Assembly: GCA_050732995.1 (NCBI GenBank)
Contig: JBOHSA010000247.1
Coordinates: forward strand, 1-36,587
Direction of reading: 5' to 3'
Origin: JBOHSA01 sp050732995
Lineage (GTDB): Bacteria; Gemmatimonadota; Gemmatimonadetes; Gemmatimonadales; GWC2-71-9
Length of the DNA stretch: 36,587 nucleotides
Shown: in pieces, positions 16,445 through 24,852 of the stretch
Layout of the letters: the number at the start of each line of letters is the position of its first letter
Numbering within the stretch: the stretch's first letter is position 1
The notes under the pieces: generated by a model
The model's database searches: none
Told to the model about the DNA's origin: nothing
What the model saw: only the letters and a program-made list of their open reading frames with translations
Position numbers and translations under genes: made by a program

Positions 16445-16903
16445 ATGAAAACCCAGCGCCACGCGGCCATCATGCAGGTGATCCAGCGGGAGCTGGTGCG
16501 GAGCCAGGAGCAGCTGCGGGATCTGCTGCGGGCGGAGGGGTTCGAGGTGACCCAGGCGACGTTGTCGCGCGATATTCGGGAATTGGGACTCGCCAAGATC
16601 GCCGCGCCAGACGGCGGCTCGCACTATGCGCCGTCGCCCGAGGGCGGCACGGCGATCCGACCCCACCTGGAGCAGCTCCTCCCCACGATGCTCGTGGCGC
16701 TCGACGGGGTCGGCCCGCTGCTCGTGCTCAAGACGACGACGGGCGCCGCGCAGGCGCTGGGGCTCGCGCTGGACGGGGTGGGGTGGAGCGAGATCATCGG
16801 GACGATCGCGGGCGACGACGCCATCCTCGTGATCGCCCGGAGCGAGCGCGCCCGGCGCGCCGTCGGTGTGCGCCTCCAGGAGCTCGCGGGGCTGCCCGAC
16901 TGA
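16445..16903 (+). CDS. argR: Arginine repressor ArgR
   Basis: The product is 152 residues, the family's usual length. The N-terminal winged helix (about 1-70) has the motif TQATLSRDIRELGLAKI. The C-terminal hexamerisation and arginine-binding domain (about 80-152) has GPLLVLKTTTGAAQALG and the signature GTIAGDDAILVI, where the Asp pair binds arginine. ArgR represses arginine biosynthesis genes when arginine is bound. It lies 67 nt upstream of argG, and the gap between them holds a palindrome that suits ArgR. Its ATG is 9 nt after the amidohydrolase stop and has no clear Shine-Dalgarno, so it may be translated from a read-through transcript. Confidence 0.96.
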   Translation: MKTQRHAAIMQVIQRELVRSQEQLRDLLRAEGFEVTQATLSRDIRELGLAKIAAPDGGSHYAPSPEGGTAIRPHLEQLLPTMLVALDGVGPLLVLKTTTGAAQALGLALDGVGWSEIIGTIAGDDAILVIARSERARRAVGVRLQELAGLPD

Positions 16904-16907
16904 CACC

Positions 16908-16955
16908 TTGACAGGGGGCGGCGCACCTGTATTTTTATGCACTCATATGCATAAA
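16908..16955 (+). promoter_or_regulatory. argG promoter overlapped by an ArgR-type operator (ARG box)
   Basis: A perfect -35 TTGACA (16908-16913) is followed after 16 nt by a -10-like TATTTT (16930-16935). An 8-bp perfect inverted repeat, TTTATGCA (16934-16941) and TGCATAAA (16948-16955), overlaps the end of that -10. It is AT-rich and has the size and TATGCA-type half sites known for ARG boxes. ArgR bound here would block RNA polymerase. Placing the operator between argR and argG supports repression of argGH by arginine. Confidence 0.75.
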
Positions 16956-16970
16956 CCAACAGGAGCGGAC

Positions 16971-18200
16971 ATGGGTCCCCTCGTGGTCCTCGCCTACTCA
17001 GGCGGCCTCGACACCTCGGCGATCGTCCCCTGGCTGCGCGAGCGCTACGGCGCCCGCGTGCTGTGCTTCGCGGCGGACGTGGGGCAGGGTGCCGGCGAGC
17101 TCGCCGGCCTCGAGGAGAAAGCCAAGCGCTCCGGCGCGGCCGATTGCGTCGTCGAAGACCTGCGCGAGGCGTTCGTGCGCGACTTCGTCTTCCCGACGCT
17201 ACGCGCCGGCGCCATCTACGCGCGCACCTACCTGCTGGGCACCGCCATGGCGCGGCCCCTCACCGCCGCCCGCCAGGTCGCGCTCGCCGAACGCGTCGGC
17301 GCGCAGGCGCTGGCGCACGGCTGCACCGGGAAGGGCAACGACCAGGTCCGCTTCGAGCTGACTTACGCCGCCCTCGCCCCCGACCTGCAGGTCATCGCGC
17401 CCTGGCGCGAATGGGAGTTCCAGGGCCGCGAGGACCTCATCGCCTACGTCAAAGACAAACAGATCCCGGTCCAGGCCACGGCCGAGAAACCGTACTCGAC
17501 TGATCGTAACCTGTGGCACTGCTCCCACGAGGGCGGCATTCTCGAAGATCCGTCGCACGAGGCGCCGGACCACATCTTCGTGATGACCGACGATCCGCTC
17601 CGGGCGCCGGACACGCCCGCCGTCGTGGAGATCGGGTTCGAGGAAGGCACGCCCGTCAGCGTCGACCATGTTCCGCTCGGCCCCGTGGAGCTGCTCGAGA
17701 CCCTGAACGACGTCGCGGGCGAGCATGGGGTCGGCCGGGCCGACGTCGTCGAGGACCGGCTGGTGGGCATGAAGTCGCGCGGCGTCTACGAGACGCCCGG
17801 CGGCACCGTGCTGCACGCGGCGCACCGCGAGCTGGAGCAGCTCGTCCTCGACCGGCGCACCCTCCGGCTCAAGGATGAGGTCGCACTGCGCTACGCCGAC
17901 CTCGTGTACGACGGCCGCTGGTGGACGCCCGAGCGCGAGGCGCTCGACGCGCTGGTGGCCGCGACACAGCGCAACGTGACGGGCAGCGTGCGGCTGAAGC
18001 TGTACAAGGGCGGGATCACCGTCGCCGGCCGGGACAGCCCCCTGGCCCTATACCAGCCGTCGTACGCGACGTTCGGCAAGGACAACGTGTACGACCAGAA
18101 GGACGCCGCCGGGTTCATCCATTTGTACGGGCTGGCGATCAAGATCGGCGCGGGCCTCGGGGCCGCGCGCGACCGCGAGATCGGCGCGGCGATCGACTGA
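16971..18200 (+). CDS. argG: Argininosuccinate synthase
   Basis: The 409-residue product starts at ATG 16971 with AGGAG at 16961-16965; it begins MGPLVVLAYSGGLDTSAIVP. An in-frame ATG at 16947 is rejected because it sits in the operator and lacks a ribosome-binding site. ArgG joins citrulline and aspartate using ATP. Seen: the N-type ATP pyrophosphatase loop YSGGLDTS, HGCTGKGNDQVRFE, APWREWEF, EKPYSTDRNLWHCSHE and a C-terminal tetramerisation region ending GAAID. The length is typical. It overlaps argH by 1 nt (TGATG), so the two are translationally coupled. Confidence 0.97.
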   Translation: MGPLVVLAYSGGLDTSAIVPWLRERYGARVLCFAADVGQGAGELAGLEEKAKRSGAADCVVEDLREAFVRDFVFPTLRAGAIYARTYLLGTAMARPLTAARQVALAERVGAQALAHGCTGKGNDQVRFELTYAALAPDLQVIAPWREWEFQGREDLIAYVKDKQIPVQATAEKPYSTDRNLWHCSHEGGILEDPSHEAPDHIFVMTDDPLRAPDTPAVVEIGFEEGTPVSVDHVPLGPVELLETLNDVAGEHGVGRADVVEDRLVGMKSRGVYETPGGTVLHAAHRELEQLVLDRRTLRLKDEVALRYADLVYDGRWWTPEREALDALVAATQRNVTGSVRLKLYKGGITVAGRDSPLALYQPSYATFGKDNVYDQKDAAGFIHLYGLAIKIGAGLGAARDREIGAAID

Positions 18201-19606
18201 TGGCCCGGCGCTCGCCGGCGGCCACGCCGCATCAGATGTGGGGGGGTCGGTTCGCGACGGGCGGCGGGCCGAGCGAGGCGCTCGACGCCTTGAACCGCAG
18301 CCTCCCGGTGGATCACCGGCTCTGGCCCCAGGACGTGGCCGCAAGCAAGGCCTGGGTCCACGCCCTCGGCCGCGTGGGGGTGCTCGCGCCCGCCGAAGAG
18401 ACCGAGCTGCTCGACGGCCTCGACCGGGTGGCCGAGCGGCTGGCCGATGGCGCGGCGGTAGGCGCCCCCGACGAGGACGTCCACACGCTCGTCGAGCGGC
18501 TGGTGCACGAAGAGGTCGGTGCGGTCGCCGGCAAGCTGCACACCGGCCGCTCGCGCAACGATCAGGTGGCGACGGACCTCCGACTGTGGACGCTCGAAGC
18601 GATCGATCAGTTCGACGGGGACCTCGCCCTGCTGGGCCGCACGCTGGTCGACCGGGCGCGCGAGGGGATGGACCTGCTGTTGCCGGGCTACACGCACGGC
18701 CAGCGCGCGCAACCCGTGCGCTGGGCCTACGTGCTGCTGGCGCACGCCTGGCCGCTGGTGCGCGACCGCCAACGGCTCGCCGACGCCCGGCGGCGCGTCG
18801 CCGAGCTGCCGCTCGGCTCGGGGGCGCTCGCCGGCTCGGGCTTCCCCGTGGACCGCGTGCTCCTCAAGGAAGCGCTCGGGCTCCGCGCGCTCTCGGCCAA
18901 CGCGCTCGACGCCACCGGCGACCGCGACTTCGTCGCCGAGGTGCTGTTCGCGCTCACCCTCGTCGGCACCCACGTCTCGCGCCTCGGCGCCGAGCTCGTG
19001 CTCTACTCGACGCAGGAGTTCGGCTTCGTGCGGCTGGCGGACGACTTCAGCACCGGCTCGAGCCTCCTGCCGCAGAAGCGTAACCCCGACGTGTTCGAGC
19101 TGGCCCGCGCGAAAGCCGGCCGGCTGCTGGGCGACCTCGTCGCCCTGCTCACGACCCTGAAGGGAATCCCGGCGGGGTACAGCAAGGACTTGCAGGAAGA
19201 CAAAGCACTGCTGTTCGACGCGTTCGACACGCTGGGGCTGGTGCTGCCGGCGCTGAGCGGCGCAGTGGCGTCGCTGACGGTGGACGCCGCGCGCATGCGG
19301 GGCGCCCTCGACGCCTCGCTCCGCGCCACCGACCTCGCCGATCTGCTCGTCGAGGCGGGCGTCCCGTTCCGCGAGAGTCATGGCCTCGTGGGCCGTCTGG
19401 TGCGGGAGGCGGAGCAGGCCGGGGTGCCGCTCGACCAGGTGCCTGCCGCCGTGGCCGGCGGGATCCATCCGGCGCTCGGCGCGGCGTTGAGCCAGCTGGG
19501 CGACTGGGAGACGAGCGTCGAAACGCGCGCGACGCCCGGCGGCTCGTCGCGCGAGTCGGTGATGGGGCAGATCGCCGAATTGGAAGGGCTGTTCGGGGCG
19601 GGGTAG
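18200..19606 (+). CDS. argH: Argininosuccinate lyase
   Basis: The 468-residue enzyme starts at ATG 18200, sharing its A with the argG stop. It cleaves argininosuccinate into arginine and fumarate. The N-terminus has QMWGGRFATGG; the three conserved regions of the fumarase/aspartase superfamily are HTGRSRNDQVATDLR, LPGYTHGQRAQPV and the signature GSSLLPQKRNPDVFEL, where most relatives have GSS.MPQK. LALLTTLKGIPAGYSKDLQED is also typical. The frame is open well upstream, but only over argG. This ends the argR-argG-argH unit; other arginine genes are outside the window. Confidence 0.97.
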   Translation: MARRSPAATPHQMWGGRFATGGGPSEALDALNRSLPVDHRLWPQDVAASKAWVHALGRVGVLAPAEETELLDGLDRVAERLADGAAVGAPDEDVHTLVERLVHEEVGAVAGKLHTGRSRNDQVATDLRLWTLEAIDQFDGDLALLGRTLVDRAREGMDLLLPGYTHGQRAQPVRWAYVLLAHAWPLVRDRQRLADARRRVAELPLGSGALAGSGFPVDRVLLKEALGLRALSANALDATGDRDFVAEVLFALTLVGTHVSRLGAELVLYSTQEFGFVRLADDFSTGSSLLPQKRNPDVFELARAKAGRLLGDLVALLTTLKGIPAGYSKDLQEDKALLFDAFDTLGLVLPALSGAVASLTVDAARMRGALDASLRATDLADLLVEAGVPFRESHGLVGRLVREAEQAGVPLDQVPAAVAGGIHPALGAALSQLGDWETSVETRATPGGSSRESVMGQIAELEGLFGAG

Positions 19607-19625
19607 GGCGAAGACACTCGCCTGG

Positions 19626-20347
19626 CTAGTCCCCGGCGGGCAATCGCCGCCGCAGCGCCTCCGGCACCACCCATCGGGGCCCCGCGGGCGTCGGGGCTCT
19701 AAGTGGCTCGGTCTTGAGGTTCCGGCGGCTCACCAGTTGAAAGCCCCCTCCTTGCCGTAGCTCAGCGCAGCGCATCCAAAAGGCCGACATGGTGTCGTCA
19801 AAGGCACTGCCCGGTCGGTCCTCAATGTCGAAGTCCAACCCCCGGCGCCACAGCCGCTCGCGTACCCGCCGGAGGCGGGCGCCGTCCGGCAGAATCGCGT
19901 CACCTCGTCGGGGAGATCCCGGAGAACCAGGCGGACCCGACGAAGGACCTGCTCCTGCCGGTGGCTCCCCAATACCTCACGGATCACCCGGGCGAGCCGG
20001 TCCCCCTCCGTGGGTCCCTCGTGTTGCAACTCTGCCCAGAGGGGTGAGAACTCGGCGCACTCCGTCAAGAGACGCGCGATCCCCACGCGGATCGGGACGT
20101 ACAAGAGTATCGGCAGGTCGGGATAGTCCGGCCTGAGCCGCCGGAGGAGGCCGACCGCCGACTCGTTCCACGGGGACAGGTCATAGATGAGCGCGGCTGT
20201 GCGTCGGCCGAGGCCCCGGCCGACGCGCAGGTCCTGCAGGGTCAGGGGTTCGCCACGCAGGCCATCCAGAGCGAGCGCGGATACCAGCCGCTGACTCGCG
20301 GTCGGTGAGGCAACGAGGTGCGCGACGGTCCAGGGAGGAGCGCCCAC
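19626..20347 (-). pseudogene. Receiver-like protein of unknown function, split by a one-base frameshift
   Basis: Two minus-strand frames join into one protein. From a GTG at 20347 the product reads LVSALALDGLRGEPLTLQDL, then AALIYDLSPWNESAVGLL and LPILLYVPIRVGIARLL, which looks like a degenerate CheY-type receiver (YDLSPW at the phosphoacceptor place). The frame continues to VLRDLPDEV, but sense then continues in another frame as AILPDGARLRRVRERLWRRG and DFDIEDRPGSAFDDT, ending at 19626. Adding one G near 19900 would give DEVDAILPDG without a break. This is either a decayed gene or a base-calling error. No known domain is recognised in the C-terminal part. A longer start at 20521 is unlikely because it would cover the RHS promoter and signal peptide. 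Confidence 0.55.
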
Positions 20348-20360
20348 GGGAGATCGGGAA

Positions 20361-20409
20361 TGATTCGAGTCGCGGTTTGCGGGGTCGCAGTCGCGGTTTG
20401 ACTGGTCTG
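20361..20409. repeat. Tandem 21-bp repeat upstream of the RHS gene, built from heptamers
   Basis: AGTCGCGGTTTG occurs at 20368-20379 and again at 20389-20400, 21 nt (three heptamers) apart, followed by GGTC in both copies. The block reads as consecutive heptamers GTCGCGG, TTTGCGG, GGTCGCA, GTCGCGG. It lies in the 158-nt gap between the divergent receiver-like pseudogene and the RHS gene. Confidence 0.6.
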
Positions 20410-20505
20410 CCGCGTGGCCGACGGTGAAAGTTGCGTGCCGCCCCGACCCGGCGCCAGTAGGGCGCCGGCCGAGGAGGACGAACCCGCCGCTCGCCGGAGG
20501 TGCCT

Positions 20506-22560
20506 GTGACTCTGCGTGCAATCGCCCTCAACTTGTTCGCCGCATCCCTGCTCGCTACGCCGCGCGCGCTCTCGGCCCAGGACCCCTGCGAGCAGATCAA
20601 TCCGCCGCCGCCGCCGAGCTGCTGGTCGGTGTCCGTGACGCCCGACGGCCAAGGGACTCCGACGCGCCCGGCGAACACCGGCGGGTACTCGGCAACGTTC
20701 ACCGTGGAGAATTTCGGCTTGGGCGATACCTACGACATCACGTGCAGCGGGGCTGGGAACGTCACCTGCACGGGGACAAGTGTGCCCTCCGTCATCTTCA
20801 CGGGTTATGGATCGACGACGGTCACGGCGTTCTACTCGGTTGGTGCTCCGGGCACCGCCACTCTCACGCTGAGCGCTTGGGGTTCCAACGCTGGGGATGA
20901 CGGATCGTACTCCGTCACGGCCATCGCCGGGGCCTTGCCGATCGTCGATCTGACGCCCCACAACTACGATGCGCAGAACATGGCGCGCTGTGCGGCGAGC
21001 TGCTTCGCGGCGACCTACGCCCAGAGCACGGTGCCGTACTTCAGCTTGGGGGTGCCGCGCAGCGTGACGCTCGCCTATCACGGCGATCGGGTCGACCCTA
21101 AGCCCTTCGTGCGCCTGAACGCCCGGCACGGCGGCGACGCGTCGAACCTCCCGACCGCATTCCGATTGCAGGTGAAGAAGGCGGACGGGAGCCTGATCAC
21201 GTTCCTGAACGGCGAAACCACCCTCCGCTTCACCGCTTCCCTGGAGCAGCGCCGGCTCGGTGGGCAGTTCGACGCGGCGGCGAACGCCATGGGGACTACG
21301 GGGGCCTACGCGGTGACGGTAGTCGTGGGGGCCGAGTACGCCAGGGGGGTTCTCGAAACCGCGTTGGCGACGAAGGTCACGATCGTGAATGAAACCGGCG
21401 CGCCCGTCGCACGGGGCTGGACACTCGGGGGCATTCAGCGCCTCTACGTCCAAGGCGACGGCTCGGCCCTGATCACGGAAGGCGACGGCTCCGCAGTCTA
21501 CTTCCTCAAGTCGGGCGCGAACTTCGTCGCTCCCGCGGGCGAGTTCTCGCAGCTCGTAACCGGGACGCCGAGCGGCGGGAGCGGCTGGACACGGCGCTGG
21601 CCGGACTCGACGAAGGTCGTGTTCAACGCCGCCGGCCTGATGATCGAGCTGCGGGACCGCTGGAACAACATGGGCACGATCCTCTACGACGCGAGCAACC
21701 GGGTCTACCAGATTACGGATCCCCTCAACCTCGCCATCATTCTCAACTACGGGAGCAACGGGCTCAGCTCGACAATCGATCCGCAGAACCGGACCACCTC
21801 AGTCACGGTGGATGCGAGCCGGCGCCTCACGGCGATCACGGATCCGGACAACGCGAGCACGGCGTTTGGGTATGAAGCGAACCTACGGCTCTCGACGATC
21901 ACCGACCGTCGCGGCTTTACGACGACGCTGTACTACCACGATGTCCCGGCCAAGCTCGACAGCGTGAGGACCCCGTCCATCACGCTGTTCGATGGAACGT
22001 CGCCGCAGTTGACCACCGCCCTCAAGTCCTGGCAGCGGGTCGGGGTACCGTACGGCTCGACGGCAACGCCCGTGGCCGCCCCGCTCGCCGACACTGTTTG
22101 CGCCCGGGTGACGGATCCCGGCGGTCACGTGACGCGCTTCACGGTGAACCGTTGGGGCGCTCCGGGGCGGACCACCGATGCGCTCGGTGGCGTGACCACA
22201 GTGACCTATGACGCCGGCGGCCTGCCGATCCGTATCGTGGATCCCTCCGGTGGGGTTGATACGGTGGCTTACGGCGCGAGCGGCCTCCCGACCTACCTCA
22301 AGGCCGCGGGCACCAGCGCCGCGCAGCTCCGTTACGCGGGGTGGGCGCAGGTGGACAGCAGTTGGGGCGACGGGCGGCCCGGCGTCCGGCACTTTATCGG
22401 CGCGAACAGCCGGTTCGACTCGACCCGGACGGGCGGCGGCACGCCGGACGCGGCCGTGGCGCGCTACACCTACGAGGTTCGCGGGCGGGTCGAGCGAGTC
22501 ACCGATCCCCAGGGCCATCTCACAGGCCGCTTCTGGTACGCGGGCGCAAACGGCAACTAG
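20506..22560 (+). CDS. Secreted RHS/YD-repeat protein, N-terminal part (up to an in-frame amber codon)
   Basis: The start is GTG 20506, with GGAGG at 20496-20500 five nt upstream; a GTG at 20500 is possible but overlaps that site. The product is 684 residues. Residues 1-26 form a Sec signal peptide (LRAIALNLFAASLLATP, cleavage near ALSA-QD). An Ig-like beta domain follows (about 45-130), then from about 270 onward YD-type RHS repeats such as GLMIELRDRWNNMGTILYDA and DPQNRTTSVTVDASRRLTAI. RHS proteins form a hollow beta shell that encloses a C-terminal toxin. The frame ends at TAG 22558-22560, but coding sense carries on in the same frame into the next entry, so this is the front of a protein of about 1,448 codons. 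It is probably inactive or suppressed at the amber codon. Confidence 0.8.
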   Translation: MTLRAIALNLFAASLLATPRALSAQDPCEQINPPPPPSCWSVSVTPDGQGTPTRPANTGGYSATFTVENFGLGDTYDITCSGAGNVTCTGTSVPSVIFTGYGSTTVTAFYSVGAPGTATLTLSAWGSNAGDDGSYSVTAIAGALPIVDLTPHNYDAQNMARCAASCFAATYAQSTVPYFSLGVPRSVTLAYHGDRVDPKPFVRLNARHGGDASNLPTAFRLQVKKADGSLITFLNGETTLRFTASLEQRRLGGQFDAAANAMGTTGAYAVTVVVGAEYARGVLETALATKVTIVNETGAPVARGWTLGGIQRLYVQGDGSALITEGDGSAVYFLKSGANFVAPAGEFSQLVTGTPSGGSGWTRRWPDSTKVVFNAAGLMIELRDRWNNMGTILYDASNRVYQITDPLNLAIILNYGSNGLSSTIDPQNRTTSVTVDASRRLTAITDPDNASTAFGYEANLRLSTITDRRGFTTTLYYHDVPAKLDSVRTPSITLFDGTSPQLTTALKSWQRVGVPYGSTATPVAAPLADTVCARVTDPGGHVTRFTVNRWGAPGRTTDALGGVTTVTYDAGGLPIRIVDPSGGVDTVAYGASGLPTYLKAAGTSAAQLRYAGWAQVDSSWGDGRPGVRHFIGANSRFDSTRTGGGTPDAAVARYTYEVRGRVERVTDPQGHLTGRFWYAGANGN
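22558..22560 (+). other. In-frame amber codon interrupting the RHS gene
   Basis: The frame reads ...YAGANGN, TAG, SKDSLPGGRVTLFWQDG... with RHS-like sequence on both sides and no shift in frame. One base change would restore sense. It may be a nonsense mutation, a sequencing error, or a suppressed stop. Confidence 0.8.
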
Positions 22561-22650
22561 AGTAAGGATTCACTCCCTGGGGGCCGGGTCACCCTGTTCT
22601 GGCAGGACGGCTTCGGCCGGGATACGGCGGTCCAGGCTCCTGGCCAGCCG

Positions 22651-24852
22651 GTGCGGCGAACGCACTTCGACGTGTTGAACCGGCCGATTCGCTTCTACGA
22701 CGGGGTAAACTCCAACCCCACCGTCACCACGTACGACGCGCTGAATGATACGAGCGTGACGGACCCGAAGGGACAGGTGTACCGGTTTACCTACAACGCG
22801 CTCGGCTGGCTCACGCGGCGCACCGATCCCGCGGGCCTGGCCGACCAGTACGGCTACGGCCGAGACGGCGAGCTGAAGCGCTGGACGAACCGGCGCGGGC
22901 AGGCGATTGACAATGTCTACGACGCGCTCCACCGCCGCACGAACAAGTCCGGCGTGAACGCGGCGGCCGAAAGTTGGAGTTATTCGCCCGACGGCCGGGT
23001 GCTCAGCGGGACGAGCCCGGTCTCCGTCGAGACCGCCTATCTCGGCGTCAGCGGGCGGCCGGACTCCGTAAAGACCGTGCTTGCGGGGCAGGTCTTCATG
23101 CGGCGCTACACCTACTCGGTGGCGGGCCTCGTGGACAGTGTGATTCCGGGCGGCGCCGGGCTCGCCTGGACGCCGCGGCAGCATGTCTACAACGCCGCGC
23201 GCGGCACCCTGAGCGGGATCCGCCTCGGCGCCCCAGCAGCGGTGACCTCAGCGAGTCTGAACTTGGACGGCCAAGCGACCGGGATCACGTTGCCGGGCGG
23301 GGACCAGGTGAACCGCCAGTTCTCGCCGCTCCACAGCGAGGGCCAGATCAGCACCAGCGCGGCCTACAACGCAACTATCCAGCGCTCCCTGAGCTTCGAT
23401 GCCGCCGGCCGGATCGCCCGCCAGATCCTCGGCAATGGCGTGGACGGGCATGCCTACGGATACGATGGCCTGGGGCGGCTCGTTGGGGATACGACCATCC
23501 ACCACGAAAGCCCCTCGAACCCCTGCAGCGGCACCCCGATCATCGACGAGAACGGGAACCTCTGCACCTTCCAGGGGACGTGGACCGCCGTCTCGGCGCA
23601 GGGCTTCAGTTACGACGAGGTGGGGAACCGCGTGGACCACGCTGGCGCGTACGCTGCGGGGAACCGGATCACGGGGTTCGCGGGCTGCGCCTATGGCACG
23701 GACGAGGACGGGAATGTGACCGCGCGGAGCTGTCCCGGCGAGAGCGCGACCTTCACGTGGTCGGCCGAGGGGCGGCTCACGGGGCTAACGGTGAACGGGC
23801 AGCCGAGCGCGTTCCACTACGACGCGGGTGGGCGGCTGGTGCGCAAGGACGTCGCCGGGGCGGCGGAGCGCCACTTCCTCTGGGACGGGGCCACGCTCCT
23901 GGCCGAGCTGAACGGGAGCGCGACGGCGAAGCTGGCTGAGTACTCCTACTGGGGGGGGCTCGACCGGCCGCACGCGTTGATCGTGGGCGGGGCGCAGCAC
24001 TTCCCGCACGCGGACGGGACCGGGAGCACGATCGCGCTGACGGGGACGGATCAAGCGGTCAAGCGGACGTACGATTACGATGCTTGGGGGCAAGCGGTGG
24101 GTGGGGTGGATTACGCGGGGCTCGCCGGGGCGGACCGGGCGCGGTTCAAGGGGGCGCTGTGGGTGGGGGAGAACGTGGAGCTGTATTACATGCGCAATCG
24201 GTGGTACGAGCCCAGGACGGGGCGGTTCTTGAGCCAGGATCCCATCGGGCTCGAGGGTGGGATCAACCCCTACATGTATGCGGGTGATGACCCCGTCAAC
24301 GGCCGTGACCCCTCGGGGCGCAACCCTGATGACGGGTGCCCGGCGGGCTACGAGCTCGAGGTCACCGTGGTGACCACGACGGACGGGACGGAGTACGCAC
24401 AAGGGCACTGTGTGGGGACGGGCGGGGGCGGGAACGCGCGCGGCGGGGATTACTCGGGGGCGTTCGGAATGCCCGGCGCGACCCCCGTCGGGTGGTGGTG
24501 GGCGGGGGCGCTGGGCACCCAGGAGGGTCCATTACCAACATTTGTCTTCCCCGCACTCAGAAACAGTCCGTTCAAAAGCTGCCCGCCCAGGGTGAACGGC
24601 CTATTCCCTCAGTCGTTCCGGATACGGGGGGGAGACGGGACCCTCCAGTTGGCGACCGTTGACGTGGATGTTTGGCTCCTGCAAGTTGGAATAGATGTGA
24701 ATCGGCTCATGGTCGGGACATACAAGGGAACCATTCGTGCAATAGTGGTCCCTGGTCCGGGACTGCCCGCTGACGCCTGGTCAGGGCCGGTACGCGGGAT
24801 AGCTTGGTGTGGAAGCGGGCTTGCTAAGCTCCACGCGACCGGGAACCGATGA
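22651..24852 (+). CDS. RHS-repeat protein, C-terminal part with core-end motif and variable tip
   Basis: This continues the frame of the preceding RHS entry; GTG 22651 is only the first possible restart, and sense begins right after the amber codon. YD repeats run throughout (GQVYRFTYNALGWLTRR, QGFSYDEVGNRVDHAG, AFHYDAGGRLVRKD). The conserved RHS core end is complete: LYYMRNRWYEPRTGRFLSQD, then DPIGLEGGINPYMYAGDDPV and NGRDPSG (about 24,190-24,320). Beyond lies a tip of about 180 residues that I do not recognise; it has Cys, Gly and Trp-rich stretches. Base composition becomes more AT-rich near 24,525, which suggests an acquired module. The tip should be the effector. The stop overlaps the next gene's ATG by 4 nt. 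Toxin activity is an inference from family and position. Confidence 0.8.
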   Translation: MRRTHFDVLNRPIRFYDGVNSNPTVTTYDALNDTSVTDPKGQVYRFTYNALGWLTRRTDPAGLADQYGYGRDGELKRWTNRRGQAIDNVYDALHRRTNKSGVNAAAESWSYSPDGRVLSGTSPVSVETAYLGVSGRPDSVKTVLAGQVFMRRYTYSVAGLVDSVIPGGAGLAWTPRQHVYNAARGTLSGIRLGAPAAVTSASLNLDGQATGITLPGGDQVNRQFSPLHSEGQISTSAAYNATIQRSLSFDAAGRIARQILGNGVDGHAYGYDGLGRLVGDTTIHHESPSNPCSGTPIIDENGNLCTFQGTWTAVSAQGFSYDEVGNRVDHAGAYAAGNRITGFAGCAYGTDEDGNVTARSCPGESATFTWSAEGRLTGLTVNGQPSAFHYDAGGRLVRKDVAGAAERHFLWDGATLLAELNGSATAKLAEYSYWGGLDRPHALIVGGAQHFPHADGTGSTIALTGTDQAVKRTYDYDAWGQAVGGVDYAGLAGADRARFKGALWVGENVELYYMRNRWYEPRTGRFLSQDPIGLEGGINPYMYAGDDPVNGRDPSGRNPDDGCPAGYELEVTVVTTTDGTEYAQGHCVGTGGGGNARGGDYSGAFGMPGATPVGWWWAGALGTQEGPLPTFVFPALRNSPFKSCPPRVNGLFPQSFRIRGGDGTLQLATVDVDVWLLQVGIDVNRLMVGTYKGTIRAIVVPGPGLPADAWSGPVRGIAWCGSGLAKLHATGNR

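Noticed and set aside
16947..16970. Upstream in-frame ATG for argG
   Set aside because: It sits within the inverted repeat and lacks a ribosome-binding site, whereas ATG 16971 has AGGAG 5 nt before it and matches the family's N-terminus.
20348..20521. Longer N-terminus for the receiver-like pseudogene
   Set aside because: It would run through the heptamer repeat and the RHS start region; the extra residues are low-complexity and repeat-encoded.
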